Of a stretch of 64,000 nt of DNA, positions 16,357-25,571 are shown one piece after another. Origin of the DNA: Bacillus yapensis (GTDB lineage Bacteria > Bacillota > Bacilli > Bacillales > Cytobacillaceae). The position numbers and the translations under genes are program-made. The stretch lies in the NCBI RefSeq assembly GCF_005280205.1, contig NZ_SUND01000015.1, forward strand, positions 1 through 64,000, given 5' to 3'. Position 1 is the first letter of the stretch, and each line of letters starts with the position of its first letter. The notes below the pieces were generated by a model. It did not search any database. It saw only the letters and a program-made list of their open reading frames with translations, and was not told the DNA's origin.

Positions 16357-17055
16357 ATGGGATTTTTTCAAGATATGGTGGCAGTATTTAAGAAGCGTGA
16401 GCTAGTTTTCTTAGAATACCGCAAAGAATCAAAGGATGTGTATACATTTGTTTTTGAAAAAGGGGACGATTGGACCTGGAAAGCAGGCCAGCATGGACTG
16501 CTTACGGTGACTCATAAGAAAATCAAAACCCCGACTAAACCGTTTACCTTGGCATCTTCCCCTTCAGAGAATGTCGTCAAAATAACAACGAGCATTACGG
16601 ATAAGCCAAGTGACTTTAAAAAGGCATTACTAGAATTAAAACCTGGAACGAAAATGACTATTGCCGGTCCGCTAGGCTCATTTAATCTAACCGATAATAA
16701 GCCGACACTTCTGATTGCAGGTGGCATTGGCATTACACCATTCCGGTCAATTTTAAAACAAATTGAAGCAGAAGGAAATGGAGCAGGGAAACAAATACAT
16801 CTACTCTATATGGATAGTAACAAGGAATATATATATAAAGATGAATTAGACGCAATTCCTAATGTTACGGTTACTTACCTTGATTCAAAAGATGATTTAC
16901 ATCGGGAGATAGAAACATTCACTAACTCGTATAAGGACAATGGCCATTACTTAATTGCTGGACCGAAAGCGATGGTAGATTCTATTTCTACTCACCTGCA
17001 AAATAACAATATTTCGAAACGAAATATCAAAAAAGATGCCTTTTATGGGTATTAG
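16357..17055 (+). CDS. FAD/NAD(P)-binding ferredoxin-reductase-like protein
   Basis: A 232-residue protein of the ferredoxin-NADP reductase superfamily. The FAD-binding region contains WKAGQHGLL and KPFTLASSP (in place of the classical RxYS). The nucleotide-binding loop is LLIAGGIGITPFRSIL and the C-terminal part has YLIAGPKAMVDS. There is no iron-sulfur or haem domain, so it needs a partner. It lies 21 bp after the SRPBCC gene on the same strand and may be in the ArsR-controlled operon. The start at 16357 has only a weak ribosome binding site. Confidence 0.8.
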   Translation: MGFFQDMVAVFKKRELVFLEYRKESKDVYTFVFEKGDDWTWKAGQHGLLTVTHKKIKTPTKPFTLASSPSENVVKITTSITDKPSDFKKALLELKPGTKMTIAGPLGSFNLTDNKPTLLIAGGIGITPFRSILKQIEAEGNGAGKQIHLLYMDSNKEYIYKDELDAIPNVTVTYLDSKDDLHREIETFTNSYKDNGHYLIAGPKAMVDSISTHLQNNNISKRNIKKDAFYGY

Positions 17056-17117
17056 TTGCGGCGTAAATGTCGTACCATCCAATGAGCTATCATGTTTGAT
17101 GGTGAAAGGAACTTATT

Positions 17118-17570
17118 ATGCAAATTATAAGTGTGAGAGATTACCCAGAATACAAGGATGAAGCAATCAAATATTTTCAAAGCAAATGGGCAAGTGAGAA
17201 TAGCCTAAAGGTGTATGAGGACAGCATTACTCATAGCATAGCGACTGAAAATGTCCTTCCTATCTGGTACTTAATGGAGGATGCAGGCGAATTTATTGGG
17301 TGTGCAGGTTTGATTAGCAATGATTTTATCAGTCGCATGGATCTCTGGCCCTGGATATGTGCGGTTTACGTCGATGAACGTTATCGTGGCAAGTCCTTAG
17401 GAAAGGAACTGCTTCTGCGTGCCAAAGCGGATGCGAAAAAAGCGGGTTTCAATAAGGTCTTTCTTTGTACGGATCATATTGGCTACTATGAAAAATACGG
17501 ATTTACCTATATCGGTGATGGATATCATCCCTGGGGAAGTAGTTCAAGAATATATGAGAGTGATACGTAA
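17118..17570 (+). CDS. GNAT family N-acetyltransferase
   Basis: A 150-residue acetyltransferase. The acetyl-CoA-binding motif A is present as AVYVDERYRGKSLGKELLLRA, and motif B as KVFLCTDHIGYYEKYGFTYIG. GAAAGGA upstream serves the ATG. The substrate is not predictable. It sits alone after the reductase gene and before a terminator. Confidence 0.85.
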   Translation: MQIISVRDYPEYKDEAIKYFQSKWASENSLKVYEDSITHSIATENVLPIWYLMEDAGEFIGCAGLISNDFISRMDLWPWICAVYVDERYRGKSLGKELLLRAKADAKKAGFNKVFLCTDHIGYYEKYGFTYIGDGYHPWGSSSRIYESDT

Positions 17571-17635
17571 GTTAATATACAAAAAGGTTATAAAACAGAG
17601 TCTGAAATACTATTAGATAAATAAGGAAAATGATG

Positions 17636-17672
17636 AGCCCCTTTGGATTTGATGAACCAAAGGGGCTTTTTA
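17636..17672 (+). terminator. terminator after the GNAT gene
   Basis: AGCCCCTTTGG and CCAAAGGGGCT form an 11-bp stem followed by a T-run. Confidence 0.85.
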
Positions 17673-17695
17673 TAAAAATGAAGGGGGAGAAAAAA

Positions 17696-18007
17696 ATGAG
17701 TAAATGGCTGAAAGTTTTTATCATTCTATTAGGTGTGCTATTGCTCCTGTACATTAATCCGGTAGATCGGTTTAATGAAATGCGAAGCAAACAAGATTTG
17801 AACCAGCTACTGTCCGATCCGAACATACTCGAAGATTTTTTGGATGGGAATACAAATATGAAAAACATTAGGCATATCGGAGGAATGACCTATTTTTTTG
17901 AAACGGAGAAAGGACAATACATGATCACGCTTCAGAAGGAGAAGGGGCGAACGCAGTACGATATTTTCGAGCATAAAACAAGTATTGGTCGAATGGATGG
18001 TTATTAG
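17696..18007 (+). CDS. small membrane-anchored protein, unknown
   Basis: A 103-residue protein beginning MSKWLKVFIILLGVLLLLYI, which is a signal anchor, followed by a polar domain. The start at 17696 has AAGGGGGAG upstream; a longer frame from 17630 runs through the preceding terminator and is rejected. The tail GGMTYFFETEKGQYMITLQK suggests a small beta-rich extracytoplasmic domain. I do not recognise the family. Confidence 0.65.
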   Translation: MSKWLKVFIILLGVLLLLYINPVDRFNEMRSKQDLNQLLSDPNILEDFLDGNTNMKNIRHIGGMTYFFETEKGQYMITLQKEKGRTQYDIFEHKTSIGRMDGY

Positions 18008-18130
18008 TAGGCTTACTTTATACCTTATTTTTAGAAGATTGTGTAAAATGGTAGGGTAAACATATTGACTAAATTCTGATGAAGAGATATCTATAGAAAA
18101 AAATGCATATGAACTAGGGGAGAAATAACC

Positions 18131-18655
18131 ATGTTTTTTATTCAAATGTCCGGATTTCCCGGTTCTGGGAAGTCAACACTTGCTCGACAAATTGCGAAAG
18201 AGACAGGAGCCATTATTGTTGACCATGATATCGTGAAGTCTGCTCTTTTACAATCGATAGAGGCCGCACCAATTGATGGAAAGCTTTCAGGGGAGATTTC
18301 CTATAATATTGATTGGTCATTAATCGATTTCCATTTGTCTCAAGGGCATTCGGTTATATTCGATAGCCCCTGTTTATATGAAGAAATGGTAGAAAAGGGG
18401 ACATTTTTAGCCGAAAAATATAATGTTAAATATAAATATATTGAGTGTTTTCTTGATGATAGTCGTGTCATTAATTTCCGCCTGAAAAATCGTGAAAGAA
18501 TACCCAGTCAAATAAAAGAGATTCATTCGGAAGAAGCTTTTCAATTTACGGTTAATAGTAGTAAGAAACCGACAGGATATAATTGTTTGGTTGTTGATAC
18601 TCGAGAACCTTTGGAGAGTTATCTTCAAAATGTCATGAAGTATATTGAGGAGTAA
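18131..18655 (+). CDS. P-loop NTPase/kinase
   Basis: A 174-residue nucleotide kinase-like protein. The Walker A loop GFPGSGKSTLARQ is at residues 8-20, and VIFDSPCLYEEMV occupies the Walker B-like position. The lid region contains RLKNRERIPSQIKE. It resembles AAA-type small-molecule kinases (for example APS- or gluconate-kinase-like folds), but the substrate is not clear. GGGGAG precedes the ATG. Confidence 0.75.
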   Translation: MFFIQMSGFPGSGKSTLARQIAKETGAIIVDHDIVKSALLQSIEAAPIDGKLSGEISYNIDWSLIDFHLSQGHSVIFDSPCLYEEMVEKGTFLAEKYNVKYKYIECFLDDSRVINFRLKNRERIPSQIKEIHSEEAFQFTVNSSKKPTGYNCLVVDTREPLESYLQNVMKYIEE

Positions 18656-18733
18656 TGCACCCAAGCTATGATATTGCAGAGGTCGCTGTCAAAGCAAATG
18701 CTGATCGCATTTGTAAAAGTATTCACCCAAGCG

Positions 18734-18767
18734 AAAAGCCAGTCACTTCATAGTGGACTGGCTTTTC
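18734..18767. terminator. bidirectional terminator
   Basis: AAGCCAGTC and GACTGGCTT form a stem between the convergent kinase gene and the minus-strand gene at 18772. Confidence 0.8.
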
Positions 18768-18771
18768 TTAT

Positions 18772-19236
18772 TCATCCGAGGATATTAAAACCATAATAGG
18801 TGGCTGTTGCAAACAGTATTGTCCACAATGCGAGACTGACTGTCATCCAAGTCAGGACGTTCTTACGTGGTGCTTTGAAAATCATGGCGAATGCAGCTGC
18901 GATTTCTGTTCCGATTAGCAAAGGGCCCAATAAAGCGAGACCAGGCAAACCGTATTTTACAAATATCCCATGTGCACGCGCTCTCTTTTTATTATCTTCC
19001 TTTTGTATTCCTTTTTCAGCTCTTTTCCTATTTCTCCATTCTTGCCAGCGGTCGAAAAGCAAGACGACAATAACTACGACTAACCAATTCCCCGCAAAAG
19101 CCAAAATGGTAGATGGAATGGGGCTTAAGCCAAAAGCAATGGCCAACACAACAACTGCGGCTGATTCTACCCATGGAATTGCGGATAGAAAGAATACGGC
19201 AAAGTAAGACCATTCTTGTAAATATTCTAAGATCAT
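18772..19236 (-). CDS. small multidrug export protein family
   Basis: A 154-residue integral membrane protein with about four helices. Family marks are IPWVESAAVVVLAIAFGL near the N-terminus and the loop KYGLPGLALLGPLLIGTEIAAAF in the second half. A charged, cytoplasmic loop (EWRNRKRAEKGIQKEDNKKR) separates the halves. The family name is historical; transport has not been shown for most members. GGAGAAC lies upstream of the start on the minus strand. Confidence 0.8.
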   Translation of the reverse strand: MILEYLQEWSYFAVFFLSAIPWVESAAVVVLAIAFGLSPIPSTILAFAGNWLVVVIVVLLFDRWQEWRNRKRAEKGIQKEDNKKRARAHGIFVKYGLPGLALLGPLLIGTEIAAAFAMIFKAPRKNVLTWMTVSLALWTILFATATYYGFNILG

Positions 19237-19272
19237 GGATGTTCTCCTTATATTAAATTTTTTTATTTTAAA

Positions 19273-19728
19273 CTAAAAACCATTCAATTTTCTCATGGTG
19301 AACCAATATACGAGATATTGTCCTGTACCTAATAGCCCAATCAGAAGAAGGGGGATGTTGTCTATATTGCGTAATAGGGCATAGAGCACGATAGAAATGG
19401 GTAGTGCTATGGAATAGTAGATATACACATTTCGACAAGCGTTATAAGTAATCCATTTTTGTCCTTCATCTACTTCATGGAACTCCCAAGGTAAGAATCC
19501 ACGTTTAAATGTAATCGGATCCTTAGGATTTTTTTGATTATATAAAAATTGAATGAGGATAAGTAATATTGGCACTAGGAGTACAAGAAAGATCATAAAC
19601 CTTCTGATCTCCAACGATGATTCAAATGGGCTAAAAAATACGATGTAGTAAGCGCCTATGACATACCACCAGATGAATAACGAAAACAATGGTGAGCGAA
19701 CAATTTTTGCAAACAAGACATGTTTCAT
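19273..19728 (-). CDS. four-helix membrane protein next to an XRE regulator
   Basis: A 151-residue protein with two pairs of hydrophobic helices (residues about 14-35, 43-62, 100-118, 125-145). The soluble middle loop has FLPWEFHEVDEGQKW. Its start overlaps the stop of the XRE-type regulator gene (19725-19931), so the two are translated together. This regulator/membrane-protein pairing is frequent in Bacillaceae. Function unknown. Confidence 0.72.
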   Translation of the reverse strand: MKHVLFAKIVRSPLFSLFIWWYVIGAYYIVFFSPFESSLEIRRFMIFLVLLVPILLILIQFLYNQKNPKDPITFKRGFLPWEFHEVDEGQKWITYNACRNVYIYYSIALPISIVLYALLRNIDNIPLLLIGLLGTGQYLVYWFTMRKLNGF

Positions 19729-19931
19729 CCTTTCTCCTCTTCTAGTGAAAAAATTTCTTCGACAGGAACCTGAAACGCATGGGCAATCTTGAGCGCCAAG
19801 GTAATGGATGGAGAATAATCCCCTTTTTCGATCAGACCAATGGTTTGGCGTGTGACCCCAATCTCTTCAGCTAAATTTTGCTGGGTCCATCGAAGTCTCG
19901 CACGATGTTCACGAATTCGATTATTCAGCAT
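19725..19931 (-). CDS. XRE-family (YozG-like) transcriptional regulator
   Basis: A 68-residue single-domain Cro/CI-type helix-turn-helix protein: LRWTQQNLAEEIGVTRQTIGLIEKGDYSPS is the core, followed by IFSLEEEKG. Such short regulators usually control the membrane-protein gene they are fused to in an operon. A TTGACA/TACAAT promoter with repeated sites lies just upstream. Confidence 0.9.
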   Translation of the reverse strand: MLNNRIREHRARLRWTQQNLAEEIGVTRQTIGLIEKGDYSPSITLALKIAHAFQVPVEEIFSLEEEKG

Positions 19932-19966
19932 AAGTAACTCCTCTATGATTAAATCTTATAACAGGA

Positions 19967-20031
19967 TTGTAATGGATGATTTACATAATGTCAATGATCT
20001 ATTGCATTTTGTAAAGGATGGATTACATAAT
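19967..20031 (-). promoter_or_regulatory. XRE operon promoter with direct repeats
   Basis: On the minus strand TTGACA (19994-19989) and TACAAT (19972-19967) are 16 bp apart. A repeated block (plus strand TGTAATGGATGATTTACATA near 19970 and TGTAAAGGATGGATTACATA near 20012) covers the promoter, as expected for binding of the encoded regulator. Confidence 0.6.
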
Positions 20032-20053
20032 AAGTATGCTTTTTCAAATCCAA

Positions 20054-20085
20054 AGAAAAAAAGGCGGTGCATATGCCCCTCCTTC
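20054..20085 (-). terminator. terminator of the 28-codon ORF
   Basis: On the minus strand AAGGAGGGGCATATG pairs with CATATGCACCGCCTT (two mismatches) followed by a run of T. Confidence 0.6.
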
Positions 20086-20170
20086 AACTCAATATGAGAT
20101 TTTTCAATACCTCTAAAAATTCCTCTAGCGTTTCAGGTAATTGTTCAGGAATGCTCTGTGTATAATCCAT
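20084..20170 (-). CDS. candidate 28-residue peptide
   Basis: An ATG with a near-perfect ribosome binding site (AGGAGGGGATGAA) opens a short frame encoding an acidic, leucine-rich helix (starts MDYTQSIPEQLPETLEEF). A terminator hairpin follows directly after the stop. The compact unit of ribosome binding site, ORF and terminator suggests a real small gene of unknown role. It is not long enough to identify by family. Confidence 0.5.
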   Translation of the reverse strand: MDYTQSIPEQLPETLEEFLEVLKNLILS

Positions 20171-20360
20171 TTCATCCCCTCCTTCGTTTCTCGTATTCTA
20201 GTTTAAGTGTTGACAGTCTATTGATTTTTCATACTTCTAAAATACGAAAATGTTTTTTTTAGAAGTGCTCAACTGAAGTCTTAGTGAAATTAATCACTTA
20301 AATATGATGTAAATTATTATAAAGTCAAATTAACATTGAGAAGATAGGGGCAAGACGAAC

Positions 20361-21314
20361 ATGTTTACGACAAAAAAACAATTTAGATTAGTAGAAGAAG
20401 AGAAAAAGGAACTTCAAGAAAAACTAGAGCAGATCTATTCAGAATGTCAGGAAAAAGAGACATCTTTTGAGGTTTTTTTGGAAAAGTTCAATACCGAGCT
20501 GTCAGGAACAATCGAGCAACATGAAATCGTCAATCATCAACATCATGTCATGAAGGATTTAGTGGCGGATATTAAGAAACGTTTTGACACAGTCAATCAA
20601 ATAAGCCAGGCTTCACTAGACAATTCCCTACAGCTTTTTCAAAAAGGAAAAGGGTTAATAGAATCTGCAAAAGAGATGGTTGTGAAAACAGAAGAAGGAA
20701 GAGACTTAGTTAATCACGTCGAGGAACTCATCACTCAACTTGGAGAAGAGCTGGAGGAAACCTATCATAAAATGAGTCTCCTAAACGATAGTTCCAAAGA
20801 GATCGAAATGATCGTCAAAGTGATTAAAGAAATTGCGGATCAAACCAATTTGTTAGCTCTAAATGCCTCGATTGAAGCTGCAAGAGCAGGAGAGCATGGA
20901 AAAGGATTTGCTGTTGTGGCGGAGGAAGTAAGGAAGCTAGCGGAAAGTACAGCGGAGAGTACAAATAACATAAGTGTCTTAACAGATAATATTCAAAAGG
21001 ATATTAATATCACGCTGCAATCTACGACTGCTAGCACAAAGTTAATTAGAGAAGGAATCGATTTAAGTAAGACTACCTCAAATAAGATTGATTCCATCAC
21101 CTCTGTCATAAAACATGTTGAAACGGAAGTAAGCGAAGTCCTTGAAACGATTGTTGAGCAAAAAGAGTTTTCACAAGATGTGATGAACGAAATGCAGGAT
21201 ACAAAAACACTTTTTGACGAAGCCAATGTCGTGATCATGCAGCATATCGAAGACGCGAGTAAAGTCGATGAAAAGCTAGAGAAAACCATTAAGCAAGTAG
21301 CCACCATTAGATAA
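20361..21314 (+). CDS. soluble methyl-accepting chemotaxis-like protein
   Basis: A 317-residue, entirely helical protein without membrane segments. The conserved signalling hairpin of chemoreceptors is present at about residues 155-200: [20 protein letters not shown] followed by [20 protein letters not shown]. The N-terminal part is coiled coil ([20 protein letters not shown]). It resembles the cytoplasmic receptor YfmS of Bacillus subtilis in size and layout. It would signal to CheA through CheW. No chemotaxis neighbours are in the window. Confidence 0.88.
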   Translation: MFTTKKQFRLVEEEKKELQEKLEQIYSECQEKETSFEVFLEKFNTELSGTIEQHEIVNHQHHVMKDLVADIKKRFDTVNQISQASLDNSLQLFQKGKGLIESAKEMVVKTEEGRDLVNHVEELITQLGEELEETYHKMSLLNDSSKEIEMIVKVIKEIADQTNLLALNASIEAARAGEHGKGFAVVAEEVRKLAESTAESTNNISVLTDNIQKDINITLQSTTASTKLIREGIDLSKTTSNKIDSITSVIKHVETEVSEVLETIVEQKEFSQDVMNEMQDTKTLFDEANVVIMQHIEDASKVDEKLEKTIKQVATIR

Positions 21315-21316
21315 GA

Positions 21317-21360
21317 AAAGTCCCTCTAAGGTCAATCAAGACCAAAGGGGGACTTGTGTT
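21317..21360 (+). terminator. terminator after the chemoreceptor-like gene
   Basis: AAGTCCCTCTAAGGTC pairs with GACCAAAGGGGGACTT. Confidence 0.7.
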
Positions 21361-21370
21361 TGTGCTGATA

Positions 21371-22429
21371 TTACTCGTCTTCTTCTTCAGAAGTCTTGGA
21401 TCTTTGCGTTGGCAGTGTATCCCAAAAACTTGTATCAGCTGTTTCGATTGAACCATCAGCGATCGCTCTCACAGTTGAATCAAGTGTAGTGATCGTTTGT
21501 TTGATTAGATAACCGTTACTCTTTTGACCGAGGACATAAGATTCATATTCATGGTCGGACATTCCACGCATTTCAAACAATAGGGTGGCAATGTCATATC
21601 TTACCGCAGCACCGTTTCGTCCAATATTTTCTCCACTGCCTCCATTGTATTTTCCGATCAATCCCCATCCTTTTGAGCTAATAGAATGATAGACAACCGC
21701 ACCGAGTTTCTTGGATTTCGCGAGTACTTCAGCTTTTACATTTTCATTCGTAGGATAAAGGATGGAGCCTGAAACATACTCATCATTAATGGCACTTTGT
21801 GAGCCTTGGTGATGGAGGTCAATCATATAATCAATGTTGTACTTTTGGAATACATTTTCGTGTAAGGCGCGAACTTCTGGCTCCATATCCACTGTCGCTT
21901 TATCATGTTCGCGATTCAAGTCGACCTCATTGGCATTGTAGCGCGTTAAATGTCTACCACCATCTGCTACATAATTCTCGAGTGAGAAGTTCACATCTCC
22001 CATTGAACCATCCGCGTTCAGCATTGGAATGATGAGCACATTAACATTATCGAGGACACCTTTTGTTTTATTCGTCCCTAAATGTTTAATGAACTCCAAT
22101 GCACCTTCTGTTGTGAGCTGCTCATTCCCATGTTGCTGAGTTAGGAATAGAATGGTTGGATTTTCAGGATTCTTTATGTATTTTGCCATGTAGATATCGC
22201 GGCCCTTAACGGTTTTACCGATAACTTCTAGCTCAAGAGCTTCTTGCTTTTCATCCTGTACTTTCAAGTAATCTACCATGCTAGAATAAGTTTGGAGAAT
22301 GGAGGTTTGTACCGATTCATTCCCACCGTAATTTGGACCATTCCCAACAGCGCTGACAGATGGAATCACAGCCGTAAATGCCCCGATAGTCAATATTCCT
22401 GAAAAGCATACAGTTAAAAATTTTTTCAT
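21371..22429 (-). CDS. secreted M14 zinc carboxypeptidase
   Basis: A 352-residue exported enzyme with a signal peptide (MKKFLTVCFSGILTIGAFTA, likely cut after VSA). Zinc ligands are visible as QQHGNEQ (HxxE) near residue 100 and DLHHQG near 205; the catalytic glutamate is likely in LLFEMRGM near 290. The substrate arginine equivalent is in RYNANEVDLNREHD. M14 members cleave C-terminal residues from peptides or peptidoglycan stems. The C-terminal tail is short and acidic with no anchor, so it should be released. Confidence 0.88.
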   Translation of the reverse strand: MKKFLTVCFSGILTIGAFTAVIPSVSAVGNGPNYGGNESVQTSILQTYSSMVDYLKVQDEKQEALELEVIGKTVKGRDIYMAKYIKNPENPTILFLTQQHGNEQLTTEGALEFIKHLGTNKTKGVLDNVNVLIIPMLNADGSMGDVNFSLENYVADGGRHLTRYNANEVDLNREHDKATVDMEPEVRALHENVFQKYNIDYMIDLHHQGSQSAINDEYVSGSILYPTNENVKAEVLAKSKKLGAVVYHSISSKGWGLIGKYNGGSGENIGRNGAAVRYDIATLLFEMRGMSDHEYESYVLGQKSNGYLIKQTITTLDSTVRAIADGSIETADTSFWDTLPTQRSKTSEEEDE

Positions 22430-22703
22430 AATAAAAATACCTCCTTTAATAGTGTGAATTTTTAATTAATTTACTCTAGTAAATCATAAGATAGTTTAAT
22501 AGATTCGTTAATAGTGTAGATTCACCATTGTTACAACATATTTCGAGTTTGGAAGCATCTTTTTAAATGAGAATTTTCCTAGTGTTAGGAGATTTTTGTC
22601 GAATGGTGATCTAGATAGAATGTAAGTAAAATAGACGGATGTGAATTCTACTGGTATCTTTTAAAATACAAGGAATAAAGAGTAATACTAAGGAGAAGTG
22701 ACA

Positions 22704-23300
22704 ATGAAGCATATTTTGCGTAATTTTGTGAATGGAATTTTAACGATAGTGCCGATCATTCTCGTCATATTCGTAATCTACAAAACATTTATGTTCTTAG
22801 ATGGTGTATTGGGAAGCTTTCTTAAGCCTTATTTGCAGGAAGATTATATTCCTGGAATCGGACTACTGTTTACAATTGTCGTAATCACGATTTTAGGATG
22901 GATGTCGACAAAATTCTTCACAGGGACGATTGTCCGTTTACTTGATCGATTGCTTGAAAATATCCCGATTATCAAATCCATCTATTCCGTCATTAAAGAC
23001 ACGATCAATTCATTTTTTGGAGAGAAGAAGTCCTTTTCGAAGGTTGCGTTGGTCACTGTTCCTGGAACAGAAGCGAAAGCTATTGGCTTTATTACTTCTG
23101 AAGATGTGGAGAGCTTGCATAGCCCCTTAAAGGATTATGTAGCTGTCTATGTTCAGCAGTCGTTCCAAATTGCAGGTTTTACCTTTTTAATCCCAAAGGA
23201 TCAAGTGGAGATCATTGATGTAAAGCCTGAAGATGCGATGAAATTCGTGTTATCTGGTGGTATGACATCAAAAAAGAGCACTATTCAAGCAGAAGAATAA
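22704..23300 (+). CDS. DUF502 membrane protein
   Basis: A 198-residue protein with two N-terminal membrane helices (about residues 11-32 and 53-72) and a soluble C-terminal domain. The motif LLENIPIIKSIYSVIKDTIN after the second helix and GFTFLIPKDQVEIIDVKPEDAMKFVLSGG near the end mark DUF502. I start at the ATG at 22704, which has AAGGAG correctly placed; GTG at 22698 is too close. No function is established for the family. The next gene is preceded by its own promoter. Confidence 0.82.
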   Translation: MKHILRNFVNGILTIVPIILVIFVIYKTFMFLDGVLGSFLKPYLQEDYIPGIGLLFTIVVITILGWMSTKFFTGTIVRLLDRLLENIPIIKSIYSVIKDTINSFFGEKKSFSKVALVTVPGTEAKAIGFITSEDVESLHSPLKDYVAVYVQQSFQIAGFTFLIPKDQVEIIDVKPEDAMKFVLSGGMTSKKSTIQAEE

Positions 23301-23313
23301 TTTTTCAAAGATG

Positions 23314-23341
23314 TTGTAAATTTCAAATAAGAAGCTATAAT
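23314..23341 (+). promoter_or_regulatory. argS promoter
   Basis: TTGTAA (23314) and TATAAT (23336) with a 16-bp spacer, upstream of the T-box leader. Confidence 0.65.
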
Positions 23342-23387
23342 AGTTTAAAATACCAAAAAATCGATGATAAAGAGAGTAGTTATTTGT

Positions 23388-23602
23388 GAAGTCATAGCGA
23401 GTTAGGGAAGGTGTGAGCCTAGCATGGAACAAATAATGAAACGCACTTTAGAGATTCTTTCCTGAAAGCGAGTAGGGAAAGGCGAGGACGGCCTCGTTAT
23501 CAAATTGAAGCGGTTTTTGTTTTGGACAAAAACAATTAGAGTGGTACCACGGGATAACAGAACTCTCGTCTCTTTTTTTATAAAAGAGGCGGGAGTTTTT
23601 TT
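23388..23602 (+). promoter_or_regulatory. T-box riboswitch (argS)
   Basis: The leader holds the conserved T-box (AGAGTGGTACCACGGG near 23538-23553) and a downstream terminator formed by AACTCTCGTCTC and GAGGCGGGAGTT plus a T-run (23561-23602). Uncharged tRNA would pair with the T-box to favour the antiterminator. The likely specifier is CGC (23442-23444) in the context GAAACGCA, an arginine codon that agrees with the downstream gene; I assigned it by eye. Confidence 0.88.
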
Positions 23603-23618
23603 ATGGAAGGAGAAAATT

Positions 23619-25301
23619 ATGAATTTCAAAAATGAGTTTGTCGATGTTCTAGTTCAGGTTTTAGATGGTCAGCTTGAAAGAAATCAATTGCTTAAGATGA
23701 TTGAAAAACCGAGGTTTCAAGATATGGGAGATATGGCGTTTCCTTGTTTTGAATTAGCGAAGCTTTACCGAAAGTCACCCCAAAGTATTGCCATTGAAAT
23801 CGCCGAGAAGATTGAAACACCACTTTTTGAAAAAGTAGAGGCCGTCGGTGGGTATGTGAATGTCTTCTTAAATAAGAGAGAGGTTTCTCAAAAAGTGCTA
23901 AATGAAATCCTTTCGGAAAAAGAAGAATACGGGAAATTGACATTGGGGAATGACCAGATTGTTACGATCGATTTTTCCTCTCCTAATATCGCGAAACCTT
24001 TTTCGATGGGGCATTTACGATCTACCGTCATCGGAAATTCGTTAGCGTTGATTGCTGAAAAGTATGGTTTCAGACCAGTTAGAATCAATCATTTAGGGGA
24101 TTGGGGAACGCAGTTTGGGAAATTGATCGTCGCTTATAAAATGTGGGGAAATGAAGAAAGAGTAAAAGAAAATCCGATTAAAGAGCTATTAAAATTATAC
24201 GTCCAATTTCATGAAGAAGCGGAAAAAAATCCGGAGCTGAATGATAAGGGGAGAGAATGGTTCAAAAAATTAGAAGATGGTGACGAAGAAGCACTAAGCT
24301 TGTGGGAATGGTTCAAGGAAGAATCATTACAAGAATTTTCGAAGCTCTATCAAATGCTCGGGATAACCTTCGATTCCTATCATGGAGAAGCCTTTTATAA
24401 TGACAAAATGGACCGTGTTGTGGAAATTCTTGAAGAAAAAAACTTGCTGGAAGAATCGAAGGGTGCTCAAGTGGTGCAATTAGCTGAAGACCTACCCCCA
24501 TGTCTCATTAAGAAAAGCGATGGAACGACGCTTTATGCAACGCGTGATTTGGCCGCGGCCATTTATCGCCAAGAGACGTATCATTTTGCACAGTCATTAT
24601 ACGTCGTCGGAAATGAACAGACCCTTCATTTTAAGCAATTATTTTCTGTGTTAGATAAAATGGGCTATTCATGGCATGCAGGGATGGTGCATATCCCATT
24701 TGGAATGATTTTAAAAGATGGGAAGAAAATGTCGACGCGAAAAGGCAAAGTGGTTTTATTAGGGGAAGTGATTGATGAAGCCATTCAACTAGCTCTGAAC
24801 GATATTTTAGAAAAGAACCCTGGATTAACAGCAAAAGATGAAGTGGCCCATCAGGTTGGGACGGGTGCAGTCATTTTCCACGACTTGAAAAATTACCGCC
24901 AGAATGACATCGAGTTTTCCTTAAAAGATATGCTGCGATTTGAAGGGGAAACAGGACCATATGTTCAATACACGCATGCCCGTGCGGCGTCACTGTTAAG
25001 AAAGGGGAATTATCAGGACAGCGAACATGCTTTGATGATTGATGATGAGGCTTGGCCTGTCATTACGGCTTTAATGTCTTTTCCGGATGTGATTAAGCGC
25101 GCATTTGAAGGATATGACCCTTCTCAAATTGCTAAGTTCCTTATTGAGCTTTCGAAAGCATTTAATAAATATTATGCCTCTGTCCGTATCTTGGACGATG
25201 AAGTTCAAAAACAGGCGAGATTAACACTCGTGTATTCAGTAAAAGTTGTGTTAAAAGAAGGGTTACGGTTATTGGGGATGGCGGCGCCTGAGGAGATGTA
25301 A
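23619..25301 (+). CDS. argS: arginyl-tRNA synthetase
   Basis: A 560-residue class I synthetase. The HIGH signature appears as FSMGHLRST, and KMSKS as KKMSTRKG. The N-terminal tRNA-recognition domain covers about residues 1-110 and the C-terminal anticodon-binding domain about 440-560 (ending LRLLGMAAPEEM). The start at 23619 has AAGGAG; a longer frame would run through the terminator. The T-box upstream makes expression rise when tRNA-Arg is uncharged. In Bacillaceae with two argS genes, one commonly carries a T-box; whether a second copy exists here cannot be seen. Confidence 0.95.
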   Translation: MNFKNEFVDVLVQVLDGQLERNQLLKMIEKPRFQDMGDMAFPCFELAKLYRKSPQSIAIEIAEKIETPLFEKVEAVGGYVNVFLNKREVSQKVLNEILSEKEEYGKLTLGNDQIVTIDFSSPNIAKPFSMGHLRSTVIGNSLALIAEKYGFRPVRINHLGDWGTQFGKLIVAYKMWGNEERVKENPIKELLKLYVQFHEEAEKNPELNDKGREWFKKLEDGDEEALSLWEWFKEESLQEFSKLYQMLGITFDSYHGEAFYNDKMDRVVEILEEKNLLEESKGAQVVQLAEDLPPCLIKKSDGTTLYATRDLAAAIYRQETYHFAQSLYVVGNEQTLHFKQLFSVLDKMGYSWHAGMVHIPFGMILKDGKKMSTRKGKVVLLGEVIDEAIQLALNDILEKNPGLTAKDEVAHQVGTGAVIFHDLKNYRQNDIEFSLKDMLRFEGETGPYVQYTHARAASLLRKGNYQDSEHALMIDDEAWPVITALMSFPDVIKRAFEGYDPSQIAKFLIELSKAFNKYYASVRILDDEVQKQARLTLVYSVKVVLKEGLRLLGMAAPEEM

Positions 25302-25359
25302 CCAAAGTTGGATAATAATGGGTTGGCTTCGAAAACCATCCAATCTTTTGATTCTTAAT

Positions 25360-25382
25360 ACTGGCAAGCTATCCAGTTTTTT
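25360..25382 (+). terminator. terminator after argS
   Basis: ACTGG-CAAGCTAT-CCAGT followed by six T. A weaker hairpin precedes it at about 25309-25350. Confidence 0.7.
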
Positions 25383-25571
25383 CAGTAGATAAGAGTTGAG
25401 AGCTAATCAGTTCTTTAATTTTGGAAAAAATGATATTAATTAATAAAGAGAATTTACTGCATAAATTGATTAAGTCAAATTGTTGAGGATACCCGAGGAT
25501 AATTGGGAAAATCTATTATTAGCAGCCTTAATCGGTATACATTTTTGCGTTTTTGAAAAGGAGAGAATGAA
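25383..25571. other. intergenic region before terC-like gene
   Basis: AT-rich; I checked for a yybP-ykoY manganese riboswitch because some TerC genes carry one, but the conserved core is not visible. Only GGAGAG before the ATG is clear. Confidence 0.5.

Noticed and set aside
25383-25571. Possible yybP-ykoY manganese riboswitch upstream of the terC-like gene
   Set aside because: The conserved GGGGAGUAG elements and four-way junction core are not visible.
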